A stretch of DNA of 8,131 bases from CAZKCK01 sp964552325 (GCA_964552325.1 CAZKHA010000157.1:1-8131); one strand, 5' to 3'. Positions 1 through 7,309 are shown, counted from the stretch's first letter. The notes: generated by a model not told the origin, from the sequence alone. Numbers and translations: made by a program.

Positions 1-1053
1 TGGCGTCTTTTCACGGTGGTTGACGAAGATGTTGTTTTTGAACCCATTTACAAGCTCAACAACCAAAGTAATTTGTTAGGGTATTTTGCAATTGCCTTCC
101 TCATCCTATTTTATATTCCCTTCTTTATTTACCTTATTAAGAAGTCAGAATCCATTTCGTCTCGCATTATTGCCCCCGTGAACTATTTGATTGATGCTAC
201 CGAGAAAATGACTGGAAAAATTACTAGGTCAAAAATTGAGCCTGTAGGCATTCTGGAAGTGGACACCCTATCGCAAAACTTCAACAAAATGACCGACGAG
301 CTGAAAACAATGTATGAAAGCTTGGAGAAAAAAGTTGAAGAAGGTATTACCCAACTGCGTGATAAAGACCATATGCTCATTAAACAATCAAGGCAGGCCG
401 CCATGGGCGAAATGATTCAAAACATTGCCCACCAATGGCGTCAGCCGCTAAATTCAATTGGCGTAATTATTCAAAACATCGAAGATGCCTATGAATACAA
501 CGAACTTACCCAAGAATATTTAACCGAAAAGATTGCGAAAGTAATGGGCATGGTAACCTATATGTCGAGGACCATCGACGATTTTCGCAACTTCTTCAAA
601 CCCAATAAAGAAAAACAAAGTTTTTTGCTAAAAGAGCCGGTAAACCAAGTTGTTAGCTTGGTAGAAGGTGCTTTCAGGAACAACAATATTCAGTTATTGA
701 CCGAGATTAACAGCAATAAAATGGTAAACGGCTATGAAAATGAGTTTTCGCAGGTATTGCTTAACCTTTTAAACAATGCTAAAGAAATCCATATCGACCG
801 TAAGACCGCCAATGCATGGGTAAAGGTCATGGTTACAGAAGAATCGGGCAAGCACCATGTTTATGTTAAGGATAATGGAGGAGGCATAGTACCTGGCGTA
901 GAAGAAAAAATTTTCGAGCCCTATTTTACAACCCGCGAAATGGGCACGGGCCTTGGGCTGTACATGGCAAAGACCATCGTAGAAAACAGCATGGGCGGAA
1001 AATTAACGGCCTACAACGATCAGCAAGGCGCCATTTTCGAGATAATGCTTTAA
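1..1053 (+). CDS. Membrane sensor histidine kinase, 5' end cut by the window (Cache end-TM-HAMP-HisKA-HATPase)
   Basis: The frame is open from base 1, so the true start lies upstream; a GTG at 16 is unlikely to be the start because the residues before it fit the same domain. Counting codons from base 1: residues 1-20 (with VVDEDVVFEPIY) look like the end of an extracytoplasmic Cache-type sensor, 25-46 are one hydrophobic TM segment, about 47-105 are a HAMP linker, and about 100-135 a charged coiled coil. The H-box IAHQWRQPLN has its phospho-accepting His at codon 144. The ATPase domain has the N-box (N255, N258), DNGGG at 291-295 and GTGLGL at 315-320. The protein should autophosphorylate on signal binding outside the membrane and pass phosphate to REC domains; it has none itself, and three are encoded directly downstream. 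The next gene starts 10 nt after its TAA. The residue after the His is Gln rather than the usual Glu/Asp. The kinase call is firm; the Cache call rests on a short stretch. Confidence 0.93.
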   Translation, partial: WRLFTVVDEDVVFEPIYKLNNQSNLLGYFAIAFLILFYIPFFIYLIKKSESISSRIIAPVNYLIDATEKMTGKITRSKIEPVGILEVDTLSQNFNKMTDELKTMYESLEKKVEEGITQLRDKDHMLIKQSRQAAMGEMIQNIAHQWRQPLNSIGVIIQNIEDAYEYNELTQEYLTEKIAKVMGMVTYMSRTIDDFRNFFKPNKEKQSFLLKEPVNQVVSLVEGAFRNNNIQLLTEINSNKMVNGYENEFSQVLLNLLNNAKEIHIDRKTANAWVKVMVTEESGKHHVYVKDNGGGIVPGVEEKIFEPYFTTREMGTGLGLYMAKTIVENSMGGKLTAYNDQQGAIFEIML

Positions 1054-1063
1054 TTAAGAGAAC

Positions 1064-3361
1064 ATGAACAAACCAAAAATCAACATACGTGTACTTTATG
1101 TCGAGGATGAGGCCGAGATGCGTGAAAGTACCGCCGAATTGCTTCATCGAAGATTTGAATACCTGGATGTAGCCAGTGATGGTGCCGAAGCCCTTGAGAA
1201 GCTTACCAACTCCCCGTTCGACCTACTTATTACCGATATCCGTATGCCCCGCATGGATGGCCTTGAACTTATTTATAGGCTTAGGGAAAACGGAATAAAA
1301 ACACGTTGTTTGATCATATCGGCACATAACGACACCGAATTTTTAATGAAAGCCATCGAGTTTGGCGTTGAGGGGTATATCCTTAAGCCGATTGTGAGAC
1401 AACGACTCTTGGGCGAAATTGAACGGATGGCCAATGTAATCCTTACCGAGAAAGAACTTGCCCAACGAAATGCCGAACTCAACGATGCCCATGTGTTGCT
1501 TACACAAGTTATTAACAGTTCGCACAATGTGGCCATGGTTGTAGTGGACCAACAAAACAAGGTAAGTGCCTATAACCGACAGTTTGGCAACATGATACAA
1601 AACCACCGCAACCATGCTGTAAAAAACGGAATGCTACTTAGCGAAATCTTTTCGAGCACGCCACTTGACTCGGCAATCACCTATGGCATTCGCCAAGCCG
1701 TCTGTGATAACCCGTTAATAATTGACTATGAACTTCAATCAAATTCGCAGGCAAAAAATAGCTATAAGGTTGAATTCAAATCAATTAAACATCCTATCAG
1801 CAAACAAAAATCAGTAGCGGCATTTTTTACTGACATTTCTTCCCTAAAACAAAACGAAAGCTCCATTGAATCGGATAATGCCTTGCTTAAGAGTCAACAA
1901 CACATCATTAAGGAAGAATTATCGAACATCCAAGAGAATTATACGCAACTGTTTCATAACATTTACGATGGTTTACTCATCATCAATTCATCAGGAAATA
2001 TTACTGAAGCCAATACGTCGTTTTGTGATATGAGTGGCTTGACGGCCAACGAATTGATAGGCCATCCCTTCTTCAATCTCTTTTTCCCTGATGACCAATC
2101 GCTTAGGAACCCATTATTGCTAATAAAAGAACTAAGCAACCGCACAATCCATATGCTCAACGGAAAACTTCTCACCAAAAAAAACTTACCGTTACCCGTT
2201 GAAGTGTATACCTCTAAAGTTACCATAAAAGGTTCTGACAATCTGCTTCTCATTATCCATGATGCAAATTTGAAGAACAAAATTTTGACAGAACGTAATT
2301 TGCTGTTTCAATCCCTAAACAAGGTAAACGACTCGGTATTGATAGCCAACGCACAAGGGATCATACTTTTTGTTAATTCGTCATTTATTGAAACAAACAA
2401 GGTAAACGAGGACGAGGTTCTGGGGAAATATTTTGGAGACCGGGTGTTTGGGATCAGAGAACCAAGCCACTGCGATGAAATACTTGCAAACTGCAAGGCA
2501 AAAAAAATATGGACAGGGGTCATTAAAAGCAACTATAACGGAGGGATTACGCAAGGTCATTCATTAACCGTAACCCCCATGTTTGATACGGCTGGCAATC
2601 TGGAATTTATGATTTTTGTGATGCATAATATTACAAATGAAATAATTAAAGAGCGAAACACCCAGCATATCAATAAACTTGAAACCTTGAGCAAGGTATT
2701 GAATGCCAAAACGCATGACTTTAAGAACATTTTGATGGCCATCTCAATCTATACAGAATTGTTACAGGATGCGTCCAATTTAGATGAAAACGCCCAAAAA
2801 TACCTTCGAAATATTGCCAATGAAAATCTTCGGGCACAAGACCTTCTGCGAAAGATTTTTACCTATAGAGTATGCTCTAAAAGACCAATGCCTATTAATA
2901 TCCAAGCGGTTATTAACGACACCATTGAAAGTCTTCGCCAATCACTTCCACCATCCATTAAAATAGAAGCTACCATAACACCTGTTTGCGAGTATCCAAT
3001 TGAACACGAACATATTATACAGCTTTTAGACAATCTTATTTCAAATGCAGCCCAGGCAATTGAGGCTGAGGGCACCATAAAAATACGATTGAAAACCGTT
3101 GACACAGTTGATAATGCACCCATAAGCAAGCATGAAATAGCCCAATGGATTAACCTTAGTATAGAAGATGACGGCAAGGGAATCGATCCATCCATAGCCG
3201 AAAACATTTTCGATCCGCTGTATACCACCAAAAGCAAAGGCAATGGGCTCGGCCTATCCCTTGTGCTAGGATTGATAATTAATTATGAAGGGATTATAAC
3301 TTTTAATCCTATTATTCCGAAAGGAACACGATTTGACATATTTTTACCCATTGCTGAATAA
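1064..3361 (+). CDS. Soluble receiver-linked histidine kinase, REC-PAS-PAS-PAS-HisKA-HATPase
   Basis: A 765-aa protein with no membrane segment, so cytoplasmic. An N-terminal receiver (about 8-125) carries acidic E14/D15, phospho-acceptor D58 in TDIRMPRMDG, S86 and K108. Three PAS-like domains follow at about 145-262, 292-405 and 414-530; the first is the most divergent, and the last two show the PAS start pattern (DGLLIINSSGNITEAN; DSVLIANAQGIILFVN). A charged helix separates the first and second. The dimerisation helix has the H-box KTHDFKNIL with His at 551, and the ATPase has N657/N661 (N-box), DDGKG at 702-706 and GNGLGL at 726-731. HDxxN matches the E/DxxT/N phosphatase motif of the HisKA family, so it may both phosphorylate and dephosphorylate a partner. 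An N-terminal REC on a kinase suggests the kinase is switched by an upstream kinase, plausibly the membrane kinase encoded 10 nt before it. ATG at 1064 fits the start of the receiver. PAS ligands cannot be told from the sequence. Confidence 0.92.
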   Translation: MNKPKINIRVLYVEDEAEMRESTAELLHRRFEYLDVASDGAEALEKLTNSPFDLLITDIRMPRMDGLELIYRLRENGIKTRCLIISAHNDTEFLMKAIEFGVEGYILKPIVRQRLLGEIERMANVILTEKELAQRNAELNDAHVLLTQVINSSHNVAMVVVDQQNKVSAYNRQFGNMIQNHRNHAVKNGMLLSEIFSSTPLDSAITYGIRQAVCDNPLIIDYELQSNSQAKNSYKVEFKSIKHPISKQKSVAAFFTDISSLKQNESSIESDNALLKSQQHIIKEELSNIQENYTQLFHNIYDGLLIINSSGNITEANTSFCDMSGLTANELIGHPFFNLFFPDDQSLRNPLLLIKELSNRTIHMLNGKLLTKKNLPLPVEVYTSKVTIKGSDNLLLIIHDANLKNKILTERNLLFQSLNKVNDSVLIANAQGIILFVNSSFIETNKVNEDEVLGKYFGDRVFGIREPSHCDEILANCKAKKIWTGVIKSNYNGGITQGHSLTVTPMFDTAGNLEFMIFVMHNITNEIIKERNTQHINKLETLSKVLNAKTHDFKNILMAISIYTELLQDASNLDENAQKYLRNIANENLRAQDLLRKIFTYRVCSKRPMPINIQAVINDTIESLRQSLPPSIKIEATITPVCEYPIEHEHIIQLLDNLISNAAQAIEAEGTIKIRLKTVDTVDNAPISKHEIAQWINLSIEDDGKGIDPSIAENIFDPLYTTKSKGNGLGLSLVLGLIINYEGIITFNPIIPKGTRFDIFLPIAE

Positions 3362-3378
3362 CCAAAATATCCAAACCT

Positions 3379-4143
3379 ATGTTACGCAACGACTATTACG
3401 ATTTGAGAGTCCTTTACGTTGAAGATGAAGATTTTGTACGCGAGCCCTTTAGTGAAATGTTAAGGCGAAGGGTAAAAGAAGTAATTATTGCACGTGATGG
3501 AGCTGAAGGCCTAGCACGCTTTAAGCAAGAAAAACCCGATTTGGTTATCTCTGACATTAAAATGCCTGTAATGGATGGACTTGCCATGACCAAAGAGATA
3601 AAATCCATCAACCCGTATGTGCCTGTAATTATCACTACGGCTTTTGAATTCAAAGATTATCTTATGAAGGCTATTGAAGTGGGTGTAAACAAGTATTTGG
3701 TCAAGCCAATCGACCGAAATTCGCTGCTAACGGCATTGGATGATTCGATGAAACTTGTTGAATTTATTCGCAATACCAGGGCCTATCAAGAGTTTATCCA
3801 AATGCTTTTTGAATATCCCAACCGCACCATTGTTTTGGTAGATCCTAGCAAGTTGGAGCGTGTGAACAGTGATTTCTTACAATTTTTTGGTTTTAAAACC
3901 CGTGAGGATTTTTTCAGCAACCATCAATCCTTACCAGCGTTTTTCGATTCATTAGAGGATACGTATTATGCATTTAACCAAGAAGAAGAAGTGACTTGGG
4001 TTGATAGCTTCTTAAAACTTAATGGGATAGAAAACAATACATTTATTAACTGCTGCCATACAAAATCATCAGGACCATACAAAATAAGTTTTAGGCTTTT
4101 TAAACACGATGCTCGCTTGGCCATTGTAATACATTCAATCTAA
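3379..4143 (+). CDS. Response regulator with REC and PAS-like domain, no enzymatic or DNA-binding output
   Basis: A 254-aa protein. The receiver (about 9-125) has E15/D16, phospho-acceptor D59 in SDIKMPVMDG, T87 and K109. The remaining 125 residues are not a helix-turn-helix, GGDEF, EAL, HD-GYP or kinase domain. They read as a PAS-like fold: a start at about 150 with IVLVDPSKLERVN, then FLQFFGFKTREDF, then an alternating hydrophobic C-terminal part ending in SFRLFKHDARLAIVIHSI. This pattern resembles PAS domains of Campylobacterota sensors, from memory of the family. It probably acts as a phosphorylation-dependent protein partner or phosphate sink in the relay formed with its neighbours. It lies 17 nt after the preceding kinase and 6 nt before the hybrid kinase, so it is almost certainly co-transcribed. 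The REC call is firm; the PAS call is moderate. No truncation is evident: the PAS pattern runs to the stop. Confidence 0.88.
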   Translation: MLRNDYYDLRVLYVEDEDFVREPFSEMLRRRVKEVIIARDGAEGLARFKQEKPDLVISDIKMPVMDGLAMTKEIKSINPYVPVIITTAFEFKDYLMKAIEVGVNKYLVKPIDRNSLLTALDDSMKLVEFIRNTRAYQEFIQMLFEYPNRTIVLVDPSKLERVNSDFLQFFGFKTREDFFSNHQSLPAFFDSLEDTYYAFNQEEEVTWVDSFLKLNGIENNTFINCCHTKSSGPYKISFRLFKHDARLAIVIHSI

Positions 4144-4149
4144 GAAACC

Positions 4150-6105
4150 ATGCTCGAAAACAATTCCTTAACTGACCGTTTACCTATCTGCCTATTATAT
4201 GTAGAAGATGAAGAAAGCATCCGTATCCCGATGCTGGAAATGTTAAAGCGACGGATTGACCGCATAATTGTTGCCAAAGATGGGCAAGAAGGCCTCGAAA
4301 GCTTTATAAACTTTGGTGCCGACGTGGTGCTATCTGACCTTAAAATGCCAAATATGAATGGCTTACAAATGATTTCGGAAATAAAAAAGATTGCACCCGA
4401 CACCAAAACAGTTATCGTTTCGGCCTACAGCGATACAGAGTTTTTTCAACACGCTCTTGAACTTGGGGTTGACGGATTTTTGTTAAAACCGGTTCAAAGA
4501 GCTCAATTAATAAACACCGTTACACGCGTAAGCGAAAGCATATTAAGCCTTAAAAAAGCCAGGGTAAACGAAGAAATGTTTTTATCATTGGCTTCATCGG
4601 CCAGCGATGCGATACTAATGATAGGAAACAATGGATTGATAAGCTTTTGGAACCCAGCTGCAGAAAAAATCTTTGGACGAAGCAGTCAAGAAGTTTATGA
4701 TCAACCATTTACCTTAGTTTTTGCCCCAGAATCGCTTCCAAACGACTGGCCCTCCGATTACAAAGGCATGCCCGATTTCATCAGAAACAACCCTGCTAGC
4801 GCTAGTTTTTTTGAACTTTTAGGCATACGAAGCTCAGGAGAACAATTCCCCACCGAAGTATCCATATCACCCGTGCATATTGATGATTATTGGCATGCAA
4901 CCTTTATTGTGCGCGACATATCAGAACGCAAGCAACGTGAGGCAGATCTTATTAAAGCCCGCGAAAATGCCGAAGAAGCCTCAATGGCAAGGCAGCGGTT
5001 CTTGTCAGTTATGAGCCACGAAATACGGACCCCGCTCAACGGAATAATCGGAACCGCCAACCTCTTGGCCCAAGAAGACCCAAGGGAAGACCAAAAAGAG
5101 TACCTAGAAACACTCGTATTTTCGGGAAACCACTTGCTTTCACTAATAAATGATATATTGGACTTTTCAAAAATTGAAGCCAATAAAATTGAATTTGAAC
5201 GACTTGACTTTAATTTAAAAGAATTGGTATCGGGCGTACTAAAGATTTTTGATTACAAAGCCGCTGACAAGGGTATAAGCCTTACTGCCGAATTAGATAC
5301 CCAAATCCCAACATTCTTAAAAGGAGATACCGTTCGCTTAAACCAAATCCTGACCAATCTTATAGGAAATGCGATAAAATTTACGGAAAAAGGTGAAGTA
5401 AAAGTGCTTGTTAAAACAAAAAACCTGTCTGAATCATCCATTACGTGCAAATTTGAAATCATCGATACTGGAATTGGGATACCACAAGATAAGATACATA
5501 CCATTTTCGACCTGTTCTCGCAAGCAGATACCAATACCACGCGCAAATTTGGTGGGACGGGCTTAGGCTTGGCCATCACTCAAAAACTAATTGAATTACA
5601 ACGCGGTAAAATTAACGTTCAAAGCGAAGTAGGCCATGGCAGTAACTTTACATTTGAACTTACATTTAATAGAAGTTCAAAGAAAATTGAACCGAACAGC
5701 ACCACCGTTGACAACCTCAAATCATTAGAAGGCATGAAGGTTTTGCTGGTGGAAGACAATAAGATTAACCAAATGATTGCCACCAAATTCTTGATGCGAT
5801 GGAATGCACAGGTTACATTAGCCGAAAATGGACTCGAAGCCCTAGAACGTGTTCAGCAACAAAAGCATGATATCGTTTTGATGGATTTACAAATGCCTTT
5901 GATGGATGGGTACGAAGCAGCAGCCCAAATACGGAAATTAGATGGCATACATTATCAAAAAATCCCAATAATTGCACTAACAGCCTCTGCTTTAATAGAG
6001 GTGAAAGAAGGCATAACACGTGCAGGCATGAATGATATTGTGAGCAAGCCTTTTATTCCTGACGAACTAAACAACAAAATATTTGAGTATGTAAATAAAT
6101 CGTAG
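4150..6105 (+). CDS. Hybrid histidine kinase with receivers at both ends, REC-PAS-HisKA-HATPase-REC
   Basis: A soluble 651-aa protein. The N-terminal receiver (about 13-130) has E19/D20, phospho-acceptor D63 in SDLKMPNMNG, S91 and K113. A PAS domain spans about 143-262, closing with FIVRDISERKQRE, and a short coiled coil leads to HisKA with the canonical SHEIRTPLNG, His at 290. The ATPase shows the N-box (N403, N407), DTGIGI at 439-444 and GGTGLGL at 468-474. After a linker at about 505-525 comes a second receiver (about 530-648) with acidic pair E/D in LLVEDNKINQ, phospho-acceptor D579 in MDLQMPLMDG and K633. The C-terminal half is the ordinary BarA/ArcB-like hybrid layout, but no HPt domain follows, so transfer onward from D579 needs an HPt protein encoded elsewhere. 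The N-terminal receiver resembles those of the two genes upstream, not its own C-terminal one, which points to duplication within the cluster. ATG at 4150 is 6 nt after the previous stop. Confidence 0.94.
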   Translation: MLENNSLTDRLPICLLYVEDEESIRIPMLEMLKRRIDRIIVAKDGQEGLESFINFGADVVLSDLKMPNMNGLQMISEIKKIAPDTKTVIVSAYSDTEFFQHALELGVDGFLLKPVQRAQLINTVTRVSESILSLKKARVNEEMFLSLASSASDAILMIGNNGLISFWNPAAEKIFGRSSQEVYDQPFTLVFAPESLPNDWPSDYKGMPDFIRNNPASASFFELLGIRSSGEQFPTEVSISPVHIDDYWHATFIVRDISERKQREADLIKARENAEEASMARQRFLSVMSHEIRTPLNGIIGTANLLAQEDPREDQKEYLETLVFSGNHLLSLINDILDFSKIEANKIEFERLDFNLKELVSGVLKIFDYKAADKGISLTAELDTQIPTFLKGDTVRLNQILTNLIGNAIKFTEKGEVKVLVKTKNLSESSITCKFEIIDTGIGIPQDKIHTIFDLFSQADTNTTRKFGGTGLGLAITQKLIELQRGKINVQSEVGHGSNFTFELTFNRSSKKIEPNSTTVDNLKSLEGMKVLLVEDNKINQMIATKFLMRWNAQVTLAENGLEALERVQQQKHDIVLMDLQMPLMDGYEAAAQIRKLDGIHYQKIPIIALTASALIEVKEGITRAGMNDIVSKPFIPDELNNKIFEYVNKS

Positions 6106-6143
6106 AAGCAGCCAATGTTTTGCATAGTCCCGAAAACCCAACA

Positions 6144-6170
6144 TGCCAAGAATAGCGTACTTTTGCCAAG
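6144..6170 (+). repeat. Direct repeat TGCCAAG x2, 20-bp period, around the pnuC promoter element
   Basis: TGCCAAG occurs at 6144-6150 and again at 6164-6170, start-to-start distance 20 bp, about two helical turns, so both copies face the same side of the DNA. The second copy overlaps the end of the TAnnTTTG element. Such an arrangement could be a pair of half-sites for a regulator. The repeat is short and could be chance; no known motif was recognised. Confidence 0.35.
6158..6165 (+). promoter_or_regulatory. Bacteroidota-type -7 promoter element TACTTTTG for pnuC
   Basis: TACTTTTG matches the Bacteroidota -7 consensus TAnnTTTG and ends 20 nt before the pnuC ATG, implying a very short 5' leader. 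No TTTG -33 element was found at the usual 19-21 nt spacing; the nearest TTTG (6119-6122) is too far away. The leader between the hybrid kinase stop (6105) and pnuC is only 80 nt, too short for a full TPP-type riboswitch plus promoter, and no riboswitch-like structure was seen. Confidence 0.55.
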
Positions 6171-6182
6171 TTTTTAAAACTT
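6168..6182. promoter_or_regulatory. Perfect 7+1+7 inverted repeat, possible operator just before pnuC
   Basis: AAGTTTTTAAAACTT reads as arms AAGTTTT and AAAACTT around a central T at 6175. It lies between the -7 element and the ATG at 6186 and would cover the expected transcription start, where a bound repressor would block initiation. It is AT-rich, so chance is a real alternative. It was not matched to a named regulator. Confidence 0.4.
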
Positions 6183-6185
6183 AAA

Positions 6186-6794
6186 ATGCAATCATTCCTT
6201 AACGAATTCTATCATAATTTGCTTCAAACAACCCTGCTTGAATTTGTTGCAGTAATTTTTGGTTTATTAAGTGTTTGGTATGTTCGCAAACAAAACATCT
6301 TGGGTTACCCAACAGGCTTGGTCAATGTGGGGTGCTATGTTTATATATGTTTTGCCAATGGACTGTATGCCAATATGTTTATAAATGCAGTGTACTTCTT
6401 GATGAGCATTTATGGGTGGTGGAACTGGACATATGGCAACACGGCTGATGACCAAATTAAGGTTACAAAACTCACAACCAAAGAACGAACAATCCTTTTA
6501 TTTCTTGGTATAGTACTATTTTTTGCCGTAAGGCTTGTACTATACTATGTACCCGAGGGCAATGCCCCATTTTGGGATTCCCTAGCCACAGCCATATTCC
6601 TAATAGCCATGTGGTTACAAGCTCGCAAAAAACTCGAATCATGGATATTATGGATTATGGGAGACGTAATTGCTGTGCCCTTGTTTGCTTTAACTGGCTT
6701 ATTGTTTACCAGTTTTCAATACTTCATCTTCCTTGCCCTCGCCACTTCGGGCTATTTTAGTTGGCGCAAAAGCTACAACCAATCACAGCTTTAA
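6186..6794 (+). CDS. pnuC: PnuC-type nicotinamide riboside transporter
   Basis: A 202-aa, very hydrophobic protein of the usual PnuC length, with several membrane spans: clear hydrophobic runs at about 16-32, 43-57, 60-78, 99-116 and 127-143, and two more towards the C-terminus. Family marks are the N-terminal ILGYPTGLVNVGCYVYI stretch (38-54) and the aromatic YGWWNW motif at 76-81, which in PnuC belongs to the vitamin-binding core. PnuC proteins take up nicotinamide riboside across the inner membrane by facilitated diffusion, with phosphorylation inside trapping the substrate. The next gene, 2 nt downstream, is the matching kinase, which favours nicotinamide riboside over the thiamine used by the related PnuT of Bacteroidota. 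The absence of a thiamine riboswitch or thiamine gene nearby agrees. ATG at 6186 fits the family start; the last residues are charged and polar (SWRKSYNQSQL). Confidence 0.9.
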   Translation: MQSFLNEFYHNLLQTTLLEFVAVIFGLLSVWYVRKQNILGYPTGLVNVGCYVYICFANGLYANMFINAVYFLMSIYGWWNWTYGNTADDQIKVTKLTTKERTILLFLGIVLFFAVRLVLYYVPEGNAPFWDSLATAIFLIAMWLQARKKLESWILWIMGDVIAVPLFALTGLLFTSFQYFIFLALATSGYFSWRKSYNQSQL

Positions 6795-6796
6795 CC

Positions 6797-7309
6797 ATGA
6801 TACGAATTGCCATTACAGGGCCTGAATCAACCGGTAAATCGTGGTTAGCCCAAGAGCTTGCAAGATATTACAACACGGCTTGGGTGCCCGAATTTGCACG
6901 AAGCTACATCGAAACATTAAAACGTCCTTATAACCAAGATGATATTCTTAGGATTGCTCAAGGACAACTGGCTTCGGAGGCTGAGATTAGCAAGCGTGCG
7001 AACAAGTATTTAATCTGCGACACAGAGCTAACGGTGTGCAAGATATGGAGTTTGGTAAAATTCGGGAACTGCCATAAGCAACTAATTGATCTGCATAACA
7101 ATACATATTTCGATTTCTATCTTTTAACCGATATTGACCTCCCATGGGAATACGACCCCCAACGCGAACATCCAAACTACAGAAAGGAACTTATGAACAT
7201 GTATATTTATGAACTATCAAATGAGCATAAACCTTTTGCCATTGTAAACGGTACTGGTAATCAAAGATTAATAAACGCGATTAAAGCTATTGATAGTTTT
7301 TTTGAATAA
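6797..7309 (+). CDS. Stand-alone NadR-type ribosylnicotinamide kinase (P-loop ATPase)
   Basis: A 170-aa cytosolic protein corresponding to the C-terminal kinase domain of NadR (AAA_28 family). It phosphorylates nicotinamide riboside to nicotinamide mononucleotide, the first internal step of salvage to NAD. The Walker A motif GPESTGKS is at 8-15, WVPEFARSYIE near 33-43 matches the NadR substrate loop, CDTEL at 74-78 looks like the Walker B/acidic element, and DLPWEYDPQREHPNY (about 115-129) is the typical lid segment. The ATG at 6797, 2 nt after the pnuC stop, is preferred to an in-frame ATG at 6761 because the latter lies inside pnuC and adds 12 residues ahead of the IRIAITG strand that starts the fold. 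Unlike NadR it has no helix-turn-helix and no NMN adenylyltransferase domain, so another enzyme must convert NMN to NAD. Its translation is probably coupled to pnuC. Confidence 0.9.
   Translation: MIRIAITGPESTGKSWLAQELARYYNTAWVPEFARSYIETLKRPYNQDDILRIAQGQLASEAEISKRANKYLICDTELTVCKIWSLVKFGNCHKQLIDLHNNTYFDFYLLTDIDLPWEYDPQREHPNYRKELMNMYIYELSNEHKPFAIVNGTGNQRLINAIKAIDSFFE

Noticed and set aside
2863..3243. 126-codon minus-strand frame, the longest of many antisense frames in the signalling genes.
   Set aside because: It lies wholly opposite a conserved kinase core, its product looks like no protein family, and no promoter is visible; it is a shadow of the real gene.
4796..4812. Ten-bp palindrome CTAGCGCTAG followed by seven Ts, resembling a small internal terminator.
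   Set aside because: It is inside the hybrid kinase, codes for an ordinary PAS stretch (PASASFFE), and a hairpin would have only about 3 bp of stem.
6117..6149. Possible terminator hairpins after the hybrid kinase (GTTTT/AAAAC at 6117-6137; GCAT/ATGC at 6122-6146).
   Set aside because: Stems are only 4-5 bp with 11-17 nt loops, they exclude each other, and no T-run follows directly. Not enough for a terminator call.
6106..6185. TPP riboswitch before the PnuC-type gene, as found for some Bacteroidota PnuT transporters.
   Set aside because: The gap is 80 nt, the promoter element is only 20 nt from the ATG, and no thi-box-like sequence was seen.
6761..6796. Upstream in-frame ATG giving a 182-aa form of the ribosylnicotinamide kinase.
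   Set aside because: The extra 12 residues lie inside pnuC and do not match the family, whose fold begins at the IRIAITG strand just after the ATG at 6797.
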